64,000 nt of DNA from Pseudomonas reactans (GTDB lineage Bacteria; Pseudomonadota; Gammaproteobacteria; Pseudomonadales; Pseudomonadaceae). The stretch is from NCBI RefSeq assembly GCF_013385825.1, contig NZ_JACAPG010000006.1:310001-374000 (forward strand), written 5' to 3'. The notes beneath the pieces are model-generated. The model worked only from the letters and a program-made list of their open reading frames with translations, did no database searches and had not been told where the DNA came from. Position numbers and translations under genes: made by a program. Positions 21,898-31,970 of this stretch are shown here, one piece after another. Position 1 is the stretch's first letter. Each line of letters begins with the position of its first letter.

Positions 21898-23481
21898 ATG
21901 AAGATCAATCTGCCGGTCACCGGTCGGAATGTGGACTTTGCCCCCGACGCCAACATCCTTTCGACCACCGACCTGACCAGCGCGATGACCTACGCCAACC
22001 AGGATTTCATCGACATCAGCGGCTACAGCCGTGACGAACTGCTGGGCATGCCGCATAACGTCCTGCGCCACCCGGATATGCCGCCCGAGGCGTTTGCCCA
22101 CATGTGGCAAACCCTCAAGGGCGGGCGGTCGTGGATGGGCATGGTGAAAAACCGTTGCAAGAACGGCGATCACTATTGGGTCAGCGCCTATGCCACGCCG
22201 GTCACCCGCGACGGAGCGACGGTGGAGTATCAATCGGTGCGCACCAAGCCGGATGCCCGCAGAATTGCCTTGGCAGAGCGGATCTACGCACGCTTGCGAG
22301 CCGGCCAGCGCCCGACGTGGCCGGCCATCGGCATGGGCATGAAACTGCTGGCTTGGGTCGCCGTCACCTGTGGTGCGACCTGGGCGTTGGGTCTGGGCCT
22401 GGCGGAACACGCCTTGGCTTGGCAAATACTAGCGCTTCTGGCGGGATGTTCGGTCGGGGCTGTGGGTGTGCGTGCGATCCTGCGGCCCTTGGCCCAGTTG
22501 CAAGAACGGGCGCGCCGCATCGCCGACAATCCCCTGAGCCAGGTTATCTATACCGGACGTCGCGACGAGTGCGGGCAAATCGAATTTGCCCTGCATATGC
22601 TCGAAGCCCAGGTGGGGGCTGTGGTGGGCCGTATCGGCGATGCCTCTCAGCGCCTGTCCGGGCATGCCGCGCAATTGGTGCGGCACCTCGACAGCAGCCA
22701 CGCCAGCAGCCTGGGTCAGCAAACCCAGACCGACCAGGTGGCGGCGGCGATCCACCAGATGGCCGCCAGCGTGGCCGAAATGGCCAACCATGCGCAGCAG
22801 GCATCCAAGGCCGCCGACCAGGCTGGCAGCGAAACCCGCGAAGGCCATCAACGTGTGGATCAAAGCCGTGATGCGGTGTTGCGCCTGTCCCAGGAACTCG
22901 CGCGTGCCACCGAGGTGATCAACCAATTGGAAAGCCACAGCGGCGAGATCAGCGGCGTGCTGGAAGTGATCCGCACGATTGCCGAGCAGACCAACCTGTT
23001 GGCGCTGAATGCCGCTATCGAAGCGGCGCGCGCGGGTGAGCAGGGGCGCGGGTTTGCCGTGGTGGCGGATGAAGTGCGCGGACTGGCCCAGCGCACGCAG
23101 CAATCGACCGATGAAATCCAGCGCATGATCAGCACCCTGCAAGGCGGCGCCCGTGATGCGGTGCAGGCCATGGCGCAAAGCAGCGAGCATGTCGAGGCCA
23201 GCGTCGAACAAGCACAACGTGCCGCCGCCGCGCTGGATGGCATCAGCCAGCGCGTCACGCAAATCACCGCCATGAGTCTGCAGATCGCAACAGCCGTGGA
23301 GGAGCAGAGCATGGTGAGCGAGGACATCAACCGCAATATCGTCGGCATTCGGAACGCGGGGGAGGCCACCGTCAGCGCCGGGCAGCAAAGCCAGCTCAGC
23401 TCAAGCGATGTGGCGGCGTTGGCGGAGGATTTGCGTCAATTGGCGCGGGAGTTCTGGTCTAAGCCGCGCGTAGCGGGATAA
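21898..23481 (+). CDS. PAS-domain chemoreceptor, Aer-like
   Basis: A methyl-accepting chemotaxis protein sensing from the cytoplasm. The 527 residues start with a PAS domain (about 1-120; [29 protein letters not shown] is the Aer-type core that binds FAD in E. coli Aer), followed by two close membrane helices (about 145-187) with almost no periplasmic loop, a HAMP-like segment ([18 protein letters not shown]) and the long signalling coiled coil. The hairpin tip [36 protein letters not shown] core is present, with Q in place of R after E. Redox or energy taxis is therefore likely. The gene ends overlapping the convergent Cys-cluster gene by 23 bases. Confidence 0.9.
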   Translation: MKINLPVTGRNVDFAPDANILSTTDLTSAMTYANQDFIDISGYSRDELLGMPHNVLRHPDMPPEAFAHMWQTLKGGRSWMGMVKNRCKNGDHYWVSAYATPVTRDGATVEYQSVRTKPDARRIALAERIYARLRAGQRPTWPAIGMGMKLLAWVAVTCGATWALGLGLAEHALAWQILALLAGCSVGAVGVRAILRPLAQLQERARRIADNPLSQVIYTGRRDECGQIEFALHMLEAQVGAVVGRIGDASQRLSGHAAQLVRHLDSSHASSLGQQTQTDQVAAAIHQMAASVAEMANHAQQASKAADQAGSETREGHQRVDQSRDAVLRLSQELARATEVINQLESHSGEISGVLEVIRTIAEQTNLLALNAAIEAARAGEQGRGFAVVADEVRGLAQRTQQSTDEIQRMISTLQGGARDAVQAMAQSSEHVEASVEQAQRAAAALDGISQRVTQITAMSLQIATAVEEQSMVSEDINRNIVGIRNAGEATVSAGQQSQLSSSDVAALAEDLRQLAREFWSKPRVAG

Positions 23482-24202
23482 ACGCATAGTTGGCCGGCAC
23501 CTCGGTCGCAATCTGCGCCCCGGCATCCAGCACCTGCTCGGCGATGTCCAGCCCCGACACATGGAACACCCATTCATTGGCCACGGACGGCTGATTCATC
23601 GCCAACTCGATCGCCTGGGCGAATGCACTCATGTCCGGCAGATAGGCCGTAAATCCATCGCCCTTGAGCGCCGTGGTGCGAATGCCCAGCAAGGCACACA
23701 CCGCTTCCTTGGTCTGCACATCGTCACGGTCGGCCTGGCGCGAGCGGCGGATCAGTTCGGCCAGTTCCTGGTCCAGCAGCTCACCGCCGACGATCAGTGC
23801 CGGCCCCTGTTCCCAGGATTCCGGCGGGCAATCCTTGGCGGCGGGGTTCAACGGGATATGTGGGTTGATTTCCATCGGGTAGATGCGGCACACCAATGGG
23901 CGGCGCTCATAGATGCGGCACCGGTTGTCTTCGTCAAGATTCCGGCAGCGACCGGCGTTGTAGGCGGCAAAGGTGATTGCCACAAACGCCTCGGTATTGC
24001 CGCTGGGCACCACCACCGAACGGCGCTCGGCATGCTCGCGTTGCTGCTGCGGCAGGCCCAGGCCATTGCCGAGGAAGCCTTCCACCAGAACGATGACGTT
24101 ACCGCCGTCCGCCGCCCACATCCGGGCTTCTGCGAGGGTCAGGGGCACGTGGTGGTCGGAGCAGCATTTGCCGCAACCAACGCAGGAAAATTGAGTATTC
24201 AT
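23459..24202 (-). CDS. YkgJ-type cysteine-cluster protein
   Basis: The product (247 residues) starts [22 protein letters not shown], and carries further cysteines at [24 protein letters not shown]. This CxxCxxCC...C...C pattern defines the YkgJ/UPF0153 family, predicted to bind zinc or an iron-sulphur cluster; its cellular role is not known. The rest of the protein after about residue 130 is not recognisable to me. It is monocistronic and converges on the chemoreceptor gene with a 23-base overlap of coding ends. Confidence 0.85.
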   Translation of the reverse strand: MNTQFSCVGCGKCCSDHHVPLTLAEARMWAADGGNVIVLVEGFLGNGLGLPQQQREHAERRSVVVPSGNTEAFVAITFAAYNAGRCRNLDEDNRCRIYERRPLVCRIYPMEINPHIPLNPAAKDCPPESWEQGPALIVGGELLDQELAELIRRSRQADRDDVQTKEAVCALLGIRTTALKGDGFTAYLPDMSAFAQAIELAMNQPSVANEWVFHVSGLDIAEQVLDAGAQIATEVPANYAFIPLRAA

Positions 24203-24309
24203 GGCGGATCTGTCACCGGGCTAGGTCAGAGGGCACGCAAGAACGGTGACGGGTTTTTACCTCTGTTCACCGATTCGCTCTCTGGAAGCAAGTAACACGC
24301 CAGTGTCTG

Positions 24310-24792
24310 TCAGTCCTGTGGCACCACATCGCGCAGGACAAGTTTCATGCCCGCGCTTTCGTACAGTTGGCGGGCACGCCCATTGCTCTCCAGCACCTTG
24401 AGGTCCACATAGGGTTCGCCGCGTTGCTTGAACGCCTGGAAGCTGTGCAGCAACAAGGCACGCCCCAGCCCTTGGCCTTGGGCGCAAGGATGAATGGAAA
24501 GGTTCTTGATAAAGGCGCTGGTCCAGCACTGGGCCACGCCGAGAATGCCGTCGTCGTTGCTGACCACCAGGCACAGGGTGGGATCGAACTCGGCATCGGT
24601 GGTGAACTGGTGCTGCCAGGTTTCCAGGTTGGGCACGCGACCGCCGCCCTGGTCCTGGGTCAGGCACAACACGGCATGAATCGCCGGAGCCAGGTCGTCG
24701 CGGTAGTGGTCTAGCTGCACACCGGCGGGCCATTGCGGGGCGGGCAGGCTGCCGGTGAGGTCGCGGCGCAGCAGTTGGAAATAATCGCTCAC
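24310..24792 (-). CDS. GNAT-family N-acetyltransferase
   Basis: A predicted acetyl-CoA-dependent acetyltransferase of unknown substrate. Starting at GTG 24792, which overlaps the cheV stop as GTGA, it has 160 residues. The acetyl-CoA loop is visible as LSIHPCAQGQGLGRALLLHSF (Q/R-x-x-G-x-G/A core), followed by VLESNGRARQLYESAGM, the usual motif B. Coupling to cheV suggests co-translation, but nothing in the sequence shows a functional link. Confidence 0.85.
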   Translation of the reverse strand: MSDYFQLLRRDLTGSLPAPQWPAGVQLDHYRDDLAPAIHAVLCLTQDQGGGRVPNLETWQHQFTTDAEFDPTLCLVVSNDDGILGVAQCWTSAFIKNLSIHPCAQGQGLGRALLLHSFQAFKQRGEPYVDLKVLESNGRARQLYESAGMKLVLRDVVPQD

Positions 24793-25691
24793 AGGCCTTT
24801 TTGCGCCACCGTTTGAGCGGCCACCACCAGGCACTTGGTCAGCTCTGGCGAGGAGAATTTGGTGAGCACGGCGTCGGCGCCGGCCAACCGGGCTTTTTCG
24901 CTGTTCATCGCACTGTCCAGGGAGGTGTGCAGCAGTACATAGAGGTGCTGGAAATCCGGGGTTTCGCGCAGGGTGCGGGTCAGGGCGTAGCCGTCCATTT
25001 CCGACATTTCGATGTCAGACACCACCACATTGATCTGCTCGACCGTGCCTTGCAGCTCCAGCAGCACATCGATGGCTTCCTTGGCACTGCGCGCGGTGTG
25101 GCAGGTGAGACCGAGGTTGCGCAGGGTATGCACCGATTGCTGCAGGGCGACCTGGCTGTCGTCCACCACCAGGATGCGCGCATTGCCGAGCACTTCGGCC
25201 TCTTCCATGGTCAGGTCGGTCGGCGCCGCTTCGATCGGTGCCGGGGCGATGCCGTGGATGACTTTCTCGATATCCAGCACCTGCACCAGGCCGCCTTCCA
25301 CCTGGGTGACGCCGGTGATGAACGCGCGATTGCCGCCGGAGCCATAGGGCGGCGGGCGGATGTCGGTGGTCAGGCAATGCACGATCTTGCTCACCGCCTG
25401 CACATGCAAGCCCTGCTTGGATCGGCTCACGTCGGTGACGATCAGGCAGCCGCCGTCGGGATCTGCCAAAGGCATTTCGCCGAGGGCGCGACTCAGGTCG
25501 ATCACCGCCAGCGAGTTACCGCGCAGGGTAGCGATGCCTTTGACGTGGGGGTGCGACTCCGGCAGCTTGGTCAGCGGCGGGCAGGGAATGATTTCGCTGA
25601 CTTTCAGCAGGTTGATCGCCATCAGCTTGCCGCTGCGCAAGGTAAAGAGCAGAAGCGAGAGTGAGTCTGCGCGGGCTTTGGTGGTGGACAT
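24789..25691 (-). CDS. Chemotaxis coupling protein CheV
   Basis: CheV couples receptors to CheA and can be phosphorylated. The 300-residue product has an N-terminal CheW-like domain (about 1-150; LLFTLRSGKLMAINLLKVSEIIPCPPLTKLP, HVKGIATLRGNSLAVIDL) and a C-terminal receiver domain (from about 172; ILVVDDSQVALQQ, phospho-acceptor Asp in VVVSDIEMSEMDGYAL, conserved Lys in VLTKFSSPEL). Many pseudomonads carry several CheV paralogues, so no number is assigned. The ribosome site AGAAGG precedes ATG 25691. Confidence 0.92.
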   Translation of the reverse strand: MSTTKARADSLSLLLFTLRSGKLMAINLLKVSEIIPCPPLTKLPESHPHVKGIATLRGNSLAVIDLSRALGEMPLADPDGGCLIVTDVSRSKQGLHVQAVSKIVHCLTTDIRPPPYGSGGNRAFITGVTQVEGGLVQVLDIEKVIHGIAPAPIEAAPTDLTMEEAEVLGNARILVVDDSQVALQQSVHTLRNLGLTCHTARSAKEAIDVLLELQGTVEQINVVVSDIEMSEMDGYALTRTLRETPDFQHLYVLLHTSLDSAMNSEKARLAGADAVLTKFSSPELTKCLVVAAQTVAQKGL

Positions 25692-25756
25692 AAAAACCTT
25701 CTGTGGATCAGGGATGACGATCTTCTATGGAAGGTTATCGACCTGTGCACCCAAAA

Positions 25757-25860
25757 CTGTAGGAGCGAGCTTGCTCGCGAAAAACTCAAGGGCACCGCGT
25801 CTATCCAGGATGGGCGCGTTATCGTTGATGCTTTTTCGCGAGCAAGCTCGCTCCTACAGT
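25757..25860. repeat. REPIN, family A
   Basis: Two inverted copies of GTAGGAGCGAGCTTGCTCGC with adjoining GAAAAA flank about 40 bases, framed by ACTGTAGG and CCTACAGT. It lies between the cheV promoter side and the end of the hydroxyacid reductase gene, 23 bases from the latter's stop codon. Confidence 0.9.
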
Positions 25861-25882
25861 GGGAACGGTCAGGCCCTTAAAG

Positions 25883-26857
25883 TCAGCCCTTCCACACCTG
25901 CGGGTTCACCAGGTCCTGCGGACGTTGGCCCAGCAAGGCGCTGCGCAGGTTGTCCAGGGCGCGGTTGGCCATGGCTTCGCGAGTTTCGTTCGTGGCCGAG
26001 CCGATGTGCGGCAAGGTCACGGCGTTGCTCAGTTGGAACAGCGGCGACTCGGCCAGCGGCTCCTGCTCATACACATCCAGCCCGGCGCCACGGATGCGCT
26101 GGTTTTGCAGGGCTTCGATCAGCGCCGGCTCGTCGACTACCGGGCCACGGGAGATATTGATCAGAATCGCGCTGGACTTCATCAAGCCCAGCTCGCGGGT
26201 GCTGATCAGGTGGCGGGTCTTGTCGCTCAACGGCACCACCAGGCACACGAAATCTGCCTCGGCCAGCAGCTCATCCAGGCTGCGAAATTGCGCGCCCAGT
26301 TCCTGCTCCAGTGCCGGCTTGCGGCTATTGCCGCTGTACAGGATCGGCATGTTGAAACCCAGGCGCCCACGCCGGGCCACGGCCGCGCCGATATTGCCCA
26401 TGCCGACGATGCCCAGGGTCTTGCCATGCACATCGCACCCGAACAACGGCGCGCCGACGCTGGCTTTCCACTGGCCGGCCTTGGTCCAGGCATCCAGTTC
26501 TGCCACGCGGCGGGCGCTGCTCATGAGCAGGGCGAAGGCCAGGTCGGCGGTGCTTTCGGTGAGCACGTCGGGGGTGTTGGTGAGCATGATCCCGCGTTCG
26601 TTGAAGTACGCCACATCGTAGTTGTCATAGCCCACTGAAACGCTGGACACCACTTCCAACTTGCTCGCGCCCTGCAACTGCTCGCGCCCCAGCTTACGGC
26701 CCACGCCGATCAGGCCGTGGGCGTGGGGCAGGGCTTCATTGAATTGAGCATTGAGGTCGCCCAGCTTGGGGTTGGGCGCGATCACCTCGAAGTCCTGTTG
26801 CAGGCGTTCGATCATTTCCGGGGTGACGCGGCTGAAGGCGAGGACAGTCTTTTTCAT
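25883..26857 (-). CDS. D-isomer 2-hydroxyacid dehydrogenase (glyoxylate/2-ketogluconate reductase type)
   Basis: An NAD(P)H-dependent reductase of 2-oxoacids. From ATG 26857 it has 324 residues, beginning MKKTVLAFSRVTPEMIERLQQ; an ATG five codons upstream (26872) is possible, neither has a good ribosome site. The nucleotide fold GIVGMGNIGAAVARRGR is clear, as are the catalytic Arg in NISRGPVVDE, the Glu in the YEQEPLAESPL region and the His in LPHIGSATNETR. It is closest to the GhrB/TkrA group acting on glyoxylate, hydroxypyruvate and 2-ketogluconate. Monocistronic. Confidence 0.87.
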   Translation of the reverse strand: MKKTVLAFSRVTPEMIERLQQDFEVIAPNPKLGDLNAQFNEALPHAHGLIGVGRKLGREQLQGASKLEVVSSVSVGYDNYDVAYFNERGIMLTNTPDVLTESTADLAFALLMSSARRVAELDAWTKAGQWKASVGAPLFGCDVHGKTLGIVGMGNIGAAVARRGRLGFNMPILYSGNSRKPALEQELGAQFRSLDELLAEADFVCLVVPLSDKTRHLISTRELGLMKSSAILINISRGPVVDEPALIEALQNQRIRGAGLDVYEQEPLAESPLFQLSNAVTLPHIGSATNETREAMANRALDNLRSALLGQRPQDLVNPQVWKG

Positions 26858-26919
26858 TGCAGGCGGGCTCATCGACTACGGAAGAATGCCAAGCACGCTA
26901 ACATTCCTGCTGCCGCTTG

Positions 26920-27888
26920 TCAGTTGGCCATCCGCACGCCGCTGAGGCTGCCACTCAACTCATACGCCACCAGTTCCGCCTGGTGCGCCGCCAGAATCTC
27001 CGGCAGCGAACCGCGCAAGTATTCCACCCAGGTCTTGATCTTCGCATCCAGGTATTGGCGCGACGGGTAGATGGCGTATAGGTTCAGTTCCTGGGAACGG
27101 TAGTTGGGCATCACCCGCACCAGGGTGCCATTGCGCAGCCCCTCGATGGCCGCGTACACCGGCAACAGGCCGACGCCCATGCCGCTGGTGATCGCGGTTT
27201 TCATCGCGTCGGCCGAGTTCACCAGGAACGGCGAGGTGTTGATCGCCACGCTTTCCTGGCCTTCAGGGCCGTTGAAGGTCCATTTATCCAACTGGATCAC
27301 CGGGCTGACCAGGCGCAGGCAGGCGTGGTTGAGCAAGTCCTGTGGGCGCTGCGCGCAACCTTTGGCCTTGACGTAATCCGGCGAGGCGCAGGCGATGCTG
27401 TAGGTGATGCCCAGGCGCTGGGACACGAAGCCTGAGTCCGGTAGCTCGCTGGCCAGCACGATGGATACGTCGTAGCCCTCATCAAGCAGGTCCGGCACGC
27501 GGTTGGCCAGGGTCAGGTCGAAGGTCACGTCCGGGTGGGTACGGCGGTAGCGCGCAATCGCATCGATGACGAAGTGCTGGCCGATACCGGTCATGGTGTG
27601 CACTTTCAACTGCCCGGCGGGACGCGCGTGGGCGTCGCTGGCTTCGGCCTCGGCTTCCTCGACGTAGGCCAGGATCTGTTCGCAGCGCAGCAGATAACGT
27701 TTGCCGGCCTCGGTCAGCGCGATGCGCCGGGTGGTGCGGTTGAGCAAGCGGGTTTGCAGATGGGCCTCAAGGTTGGAGACCGCGCGCGACACATTGGCCG
27801 TGGTGGTGTCCAGTTGCACGGCGGCGGCGGTGAAGCTGCCGGCTTCGGCCACGCAACTGAAGGCGCGCATGTTTTGCAAAGTGTCCAT
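26920..27888 (-). CDS. LysR-type regulator, divergent from the aromatic-acid efflux operon
   Basis: A 322-residue LysR regulator with an N-terminal winged helix-turn-helix (RAFSCVAEAGSFTAAAVQLDTTTANVSRAVSNLEAHL) and a periplasmic-binding-like effector domain. It is of the CrgA/DsdC-like single-effector-domain layout with LNRTTRRIALTEAGKRY after the helix-turn-helix. Its start lies 182 bases from the start of the OMF-AaeB-AaeX-AaeA operon in the opposite direction, so it probably controls that operon, as AaeR does in E. coli. No clear palindromic operator is visible in the gap. Confidence 0.9.
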   Translation of the reverse strand: MDTLQNMRAFSCVAEAGSFTAAAVQLDTTTANVSRAVSNLEAHLQTRLLNRTTRRIALTEAGKRYLLRCEQILAYVEEAEAEASDAHARPAGQLKVHTMTGIGQHFVIDAIARYRRTHPDVTFDLTLANRVPDLLDEGYDVSIVLASELPDSGFVSQRLGITYSIACASPDYVKAKGCAQRPQDLLNHACLRLVSPVIQLDKWTFNGPEGQESVAINTSPFLVNSADAMKTAITSGMGVGLLPVYAAIEGLRNGTLVRVMPNYRSQELNLYAIYPSRQYLDAKIKTWVEYLRGSLPEILAAHQAELVAYELSGSLSGVRMAN

Positions 27889-28070
27889 GGAGTGTTCTCA
27901 GGGGAGATAACAAATTGTGACAGAAAGTTACGCCGTCCAGTGATCCCTACCAACGGATTATCGCCTGAACGGTAACAAAGATTCACAGGAATACCAGCTT
28001 ATCGTCGTTCATGGCGCCGCCTAGAATTGCGCCACCTTTCCCGCTCCACCCTCTCAGGAATACGCTTGCC

Positions 28071-29582
28071 GTGCCGCGTCGCATCAGCAGAGAGCTTAAG
28101 ACTCTCAGTGTTTGGGCTTTATCGTTAGCAATCAGCGGCTGCATCGGAACCGGAGGAATCGCCCCACAAGGCCAGTCTCTCGACGCCAACCACCTGGCCA
28201 CCGACGAAGCCATCCAGAGCGCCGCCCAGGACGCCCGCTGGCCCACCGGGCAATGGTGGCAAGCCTACGGCGACGCGCAGCTGAACCGCTGGGTCGACCT
28301 GGCCACGCAGCATAGCCCGAGCCTGGCCATGGCTGCCGCGCGAGTGCGCGAGGCGCGGGCCATGGCCGGGATTGCCGAGTCGGCCGAGTCGCTGCAGGTC
28401 AATAGCGACACCACCCTCAAGCGCCACAACTGGCCGAAGGATCAGTTCTATGGTCCCGGCGAGCTGAGCGGTGCCAACACCTGGGACAACAATACGTCCC
28501 TGGGCCTGAGCTACGCCCTCGACGTGTGGGGCCGCGAAAGCAATGCCACCGAACGTGCCGTCGACCTGGCGCACATGAGCGCCGCCGAAGCGCGCCAGGC
28601 CCAACTCGAATTGCAGAACAACGTGGTGCGCGCCTATATCCAGTTGTCGTTGCATTACGCCAACCGCGATATCGTCGCGGCGACCCTGGCGCAACAGCAA
28701 CAGATCCTCGACCTGGCCAACAAGCGCTTGAATGCCGGGATCGGCACCCACTTCGACGTCAGCCAGGCCGAAACCCCGTTGCCGGAAACCCATCGCCAAC
28801 TGGACGCCCTCGACGAAGAGATCGCCCTGAGCCGTAACCAGTTGGCGGCCCTGGCGGGCAAAGGCCCGGGGGAAGGCGCGCAGTTGCAACGCCCGAGCCT
28901 GTCCCTGGCCGCACCGTTGAAATTGCCGTCGAGCCTGCCCGCGCAGTTGCTCGGCCAACGCCCCGACGTGGTCGCCAGTCGCTGGCAAGTCGCGGCCCAG
29001 GCCCGTGGTATCGATGTGGCCCACGCCGGTTTCTACCCCAACGTCGACCTGGTCGGCAGCCTCGGCTACATGGCCACCGGTGGCGGCATGCTGGAATTCC
29101 TGGCGGGCAAGAAATTCAACTACAACGTGGGACCTGCGATCACCTTGCCGATCTTCGACGGCGGGCACCTGCGTGCAGAATTGGGCGAAGCCAGCGCCGG
29201 TTATGACATCGCCGTCGCCAGGTACAACCAGACCCTGATCAATGCACTCAAGGGCATCAGCGATCAGTTGATCCGCCGTGAATCGATGGACAAGCAAGCC
29301 GCCTTCGCCGCGCAATCAGTGGCTTCAGCGCAGAAGACCTACGACATCGCGATGATCGCCTATCAGCGCGGCCTCACCGACTATCTCAATGTACTGAATG
29401 CGCAGACCTTGCTGTTTCATCAGCAACAGATCGAGCAACAGGTACAAGCGGCTCGCCTGAGTGCCCACGCCGAACTGGTGACGGCGCTGGGCGGTGGCCT
29501 CGGCGCCGGCAACGATGTGCCGCAAGACGCCAAGACCCTCCCGAGCAAGACCCCGGCGGCGCTGGCCGTGTTTGATCACTGA
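28071..29582 (+). CDS. NodT-family outer membrane efflux lipoprotein
   Basis: The outer-membrane channel of a tripartite efflux system. The preferred start is GTG 28071 (AGGA 11 bases upstream); a longer frame to 28011 adds only Pro-rich residues. The product has 503 residues with a lipoprotein signal ending LAISGC, then two repeated TolC-type segments (WWQAYGDAQLNRWVDLATQHSPSLAMAAARVREARA; QLLGQRPDVVASRWQVAAQARGIDVAHAGFYPNVDL). The operon continues with the pump, a DUF1656 protein and the adaptor, so all parts of the exporter are made together. Confidence 0.92.
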   Translation: MPRRISRELKTLSVWALSLAISGCIGTGGIAPQGQSLDANHLATDEAIQSAAQDARWPTGQWWQAYGDAQLNRWVDLATQHSPSLAMAAARVREARAMAGIAESAESLQVNSDTTLKRHNWPKDQFYGPGELSGANTWDNNTSLGLSYALDVWGRESNATERAVDLAHMSAAEARQAQLELQNNVVRAYIQLSLHYANRDIVAATLAQQQQILDLANKRLNAGIGTHFDVSQAETPLPETHRQLDALDEEIALSRNQLAALAGKGPGEGAQLQRPSLSLAAPLKLPSSLPAQLLGQRPDVVASRWQVAAQARGIDVAHAGFYPNVDLVGSLGYMATGGGMLEFLAGKKFNYNVGPAITLPIFDGGHLRAELGEASAGYDIAVARYNQTLINALKGISDQLIRRESMDKQAAFAAQSVASAQKTYDIAMIAYQRGLTDYLNVLNAQTLLFHQQQIEQQVQAARLSAHAELVTALGGGLGAGNDVPQDAKTLPSKTPAALAVFDH

Positions 29583-29592
29583 GTAGGATTTG

Positions 29593-31770
29593 ATGACTCC
29601 CTTGCCTGCACCGCTGCGCTGGCTGCATTCCCTTGAGTGGCGCCGTGGCTTTTTCGACTGGGCACGCAGCGACGGCGTGACCTGGGTGTATATCTTCAAG
29701 GTGCTGATCGCCGCGTTCCTCACGCTGTGGCTGGCCATGCGCCTGGAACTGCCGCAACCACGCACGGCGATGATCACGGTGTTCATCGTGATGCAACCGC
29801 AGAGCGGCCAGGTGTTCGCCAAGAGTTTCTATCGCTTCCTCGGCACCCTGGCGGGGTCGGCGGTGATGGTGGTGTTGATCGCGTTGTTTGCCCAGAACAC
29901 CGAGTTGTTCCTCGGTGCGCTGGCGATCTGGGTGGGCATTTGTACCGCCGGTGCGACGCGCAATCGCAACTTTCGCGCCTATGGTTTTGTGCTGGCCGGT
30001 TATACGGCGGCGATGGTCGGTCTGCCGGCCCTGGCGCATCCGGACGGTGCTTTCATGGCGGCGGTGTGGCGGGTGCTGGAAATTTCCCTGGGGATTCTGT
30101 GTTCCACCCTGGTCAGCGCCGCGATCCTGCCGCAAACCTCCAGCGCCGCCATGCGCAACGCGTTGTACCAGCGCTTTGGCGTGTTCGCGCTGTTCGTCAC
30201 CGATGGCCTGCGCGGGCGTAGCCAGCGTGAGGGGTTCGAGGCCAGCAACGTGCGTTTTATCGCCGAAGCGGTGGGCCTGGAAGGGCTGCGCAGTGTGACG
30301 GTGTTTGAGGACCCACACATGCGTCGGCGCAACGGCCGGCTCAGTCGCCTCAACAGCGAATTCATGAGCATCACCACACGCTTCAATGCCTTGCACCAGT
30401 TGCTGGAGCGCTTGCGCACCGATGAAGCGGACCATGTGGTCGCGGCTATCAAGCCTGGGCTGCAAGACCTTGCTGAAGTGCTCGACGGCTTCTCCGGGCG
30501 TGCGCTCACCAGTCCTGATGCAGCGCGCCTGGTCAACCAACTCAGTGCTTACAAGGACGGCCTGCCCGCCAAGGTCCGCAGCCTGCGTGCGGCCTTTCAG
30601 GAAGAGAACCCGAGTGACGCCGAGCAGTTGGATTTCCACACCGCCTACGAACTGCTCTACCGTTTTGTCGACGACCTGCATAACTACGCGCAAACCCACG
30701 CGTCCCTGGCGGATCACAGCCATGAGCGCGAGCAGTGGGACGAAACCTTCATCCCCAAGACCAACTGGCTGGCCTGCGCCGCCTCGGGGATCCGCGCGTC
30801 ATTCATCCTCATCGTCTTGGGCAGCTATTGGGTAGCCACCGCCTGGCCCAGCGGCGCGACCATGACCCTGATCGCCGCTGCCACCGTCGGCCTGTCCGCC
30901 GCCACGCCGAACCCGAAACGCATGGCGTTCCAGATGGCGTGCGGCACCTTGATCGGCGCGTTGGTCGGCTTTGTCGAAATGTTCTTCGTGTTCCCCTGGA
31001 TCGACGGCTTCCCGCTGCTGTGCGTGATGCTTGCCCCGGTGATCATCTTTGGCGCGTTCCTCGCTTCGCGCCCGCAATACGCGGGTGTCGGCGTGGGGCT
31101 GCTGATCTTCTTCAGCACCGGCTCGGTGCCGGACAACCTGACGATCTACAACCCCTACGCCTTTATCAACGACTACATCGCCATGATCATCGGCATGCTG
31201 GTGTGCGCAGCGGCGGGGGCGATCATCCTGCCGCCCAACAGTCGCTGGCTATGGCGTCGTTTGGAGCAGGATCTGCGCGAACAAGTGGTGTATGCGATCA
31301 GCGGCAAGCTCAAGGGCTTGGCGTCGAGTTTCGAAAGCCGTACCCGCGATTTGCTGCACCAGGCCTACGGTCTTGCCGTCGGCCAGCCGCAAGTGCAGCG
31401 CGACCTGCTGCGCTGGATGTTCGTGGTGCTGGAAGTCGGCCACGCGATCATCGAGTTGCGCAAGGAACAGGCGATTCTCCCGGTGCACCCTGCCTATGCC
31501 GAATCCCAGCCGTGGCGCCAGGCGATCCGCGTGATGGGTCGCTCGCTGGTGCGGCTGTTCCTGCAACCCAGCGCGAGCAACCTGGAGCGCGGCCTGATCG
31601 CCGTCGACCATGCGATTAGCCGCGTGCAAGCCACCGATGAGCCCTTCGCCCCGCACTTCGACACCTCGGCCCTGCGTCGGGTGAAAAGCTACCTGCACTT
31701 TATCCGCACTTCACTGCTCGACCCGCAATCGCCGCTGGCTGCTCTAAAAGGACCCCCGAATGCCCCGTGA
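29593..31770 (+). CDS. FUSC-family efflux pump, AaeB-like
   Basis: An inner-membrane exporter related to AaeB, which exports p-hydroxybenzoate and similar aromatic acids. The 725 residues contain two membrane blocks (about 35-180 and 400-530) each followed by a cytoplasmic stretch; the first block has the motif RTAMITVFIVMQPQSGQVFAKSFYR and the second TAWPSGATMTLIAAATVGLSAATPNPKR. The start at ATG 29593 is supported by TAGGA just upstream. The last 11 bases overlap the next gene. The substrate is inferred from family and operon only. Confidence 0.9.
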   Translation: MTPLPAPLRWLHSLEWRRGFFDWARSDGVTWVYIFKVLIAAFLTLWLAMRLELPQPRTAMITVFIVMQPQSGQVFAKSFYRFLGTLAGSAVMVVLIALFAQNTELFLGALAIWVGICTAGATRNRNFRAYGFVLAGYTAAMVGLPALAHPDGAFMAAVWRVLEISLGILCSTLVSAAILPQTSSAAMRNALYQRFGVFALFVTDGLRGRSQREGFEASNVRFIAEAVGLEGLRSVTVFEDPHMRRRNGRLSRLNSEFMSITTRFNALHQLLERLRTDEADHVVAAIKPGLQDLAEVLDGFSGRALTSPDAARLVNQLSAYKDGLPAKVRSLRAAFQEENPSDAEQLDFHTAYELLYRFVDDLHNYAQTHASLADHSHEREQWDETFIPKTNWLACAASGIRASFILIVLGSYWVATAWPSGATMTLIAAATVGLSAATPNPKRMAFQMACGTLIGALVGFVEMFFVFPWIDGFPLLCVMLAPVIIFGAFLASRPQYAGVGVGLLIFFSTGSVPDNLTIYNPYAFINDYIAMIIGMLVCAAAGAIILPPNSRWLWRRLEQDLREQVVYAISGKLKGLASSFESRTRDLLHQAYGLAVGQPQVQRDLLRWMFVVLEVGHAIIELRKEQAILPVHPAYAESQPWRQAIRVMGRSLVRLFLQPSASNLERGLIAVDHAISRVQATDEPFAPHFDTSALRRVKSYLHFIRTSLLDPQSPLAALKGPPNAP

Positions 31771-31960
31771 AATAGCCTTCCACGGCGTGTACATGCCGAC
31801 CATGACCCTGATGTTCCTGATCGCAGCCGTATTGGCCTGGGCGCTTGATCGCTTCCTGGCCGGCTTCGACCTGTACCGTTTTTTCTGGCACCCGGCGTTG
31901 CTGCGCCTGAGCCTGTTTGTTTGCCTGTTCGGCGCCCTGGCGCTGACCGTCTACCGTTGA
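31760..31960 (+). CDS. DUF1656 small membrane protein, AaeX-like
   Basis: A 66-residue protein with two predicted membrane helices (TLMFLIAAVLAWALDRFLAG and LLRLSLFVCLFGALALTVYR) starting MPREIAFHGVYMP. This family is encoded next to AaeA/AaeB pumps and is thought to be a pump accessory; its biochemical role is unknown. AAAGGA stands before the ATG, which overlaps the end of the pump gene; the adaptor gene follows after 10 bases. Confidence 0.9.
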   Translation: MPREIAFHGVYMPTMTLMFLIAAVLAWALDRFLAGFDLYRFFWHPALLRLSLFVCLFGALALTVYR

Positions 31961-31970
31961 GAATGCTCTG

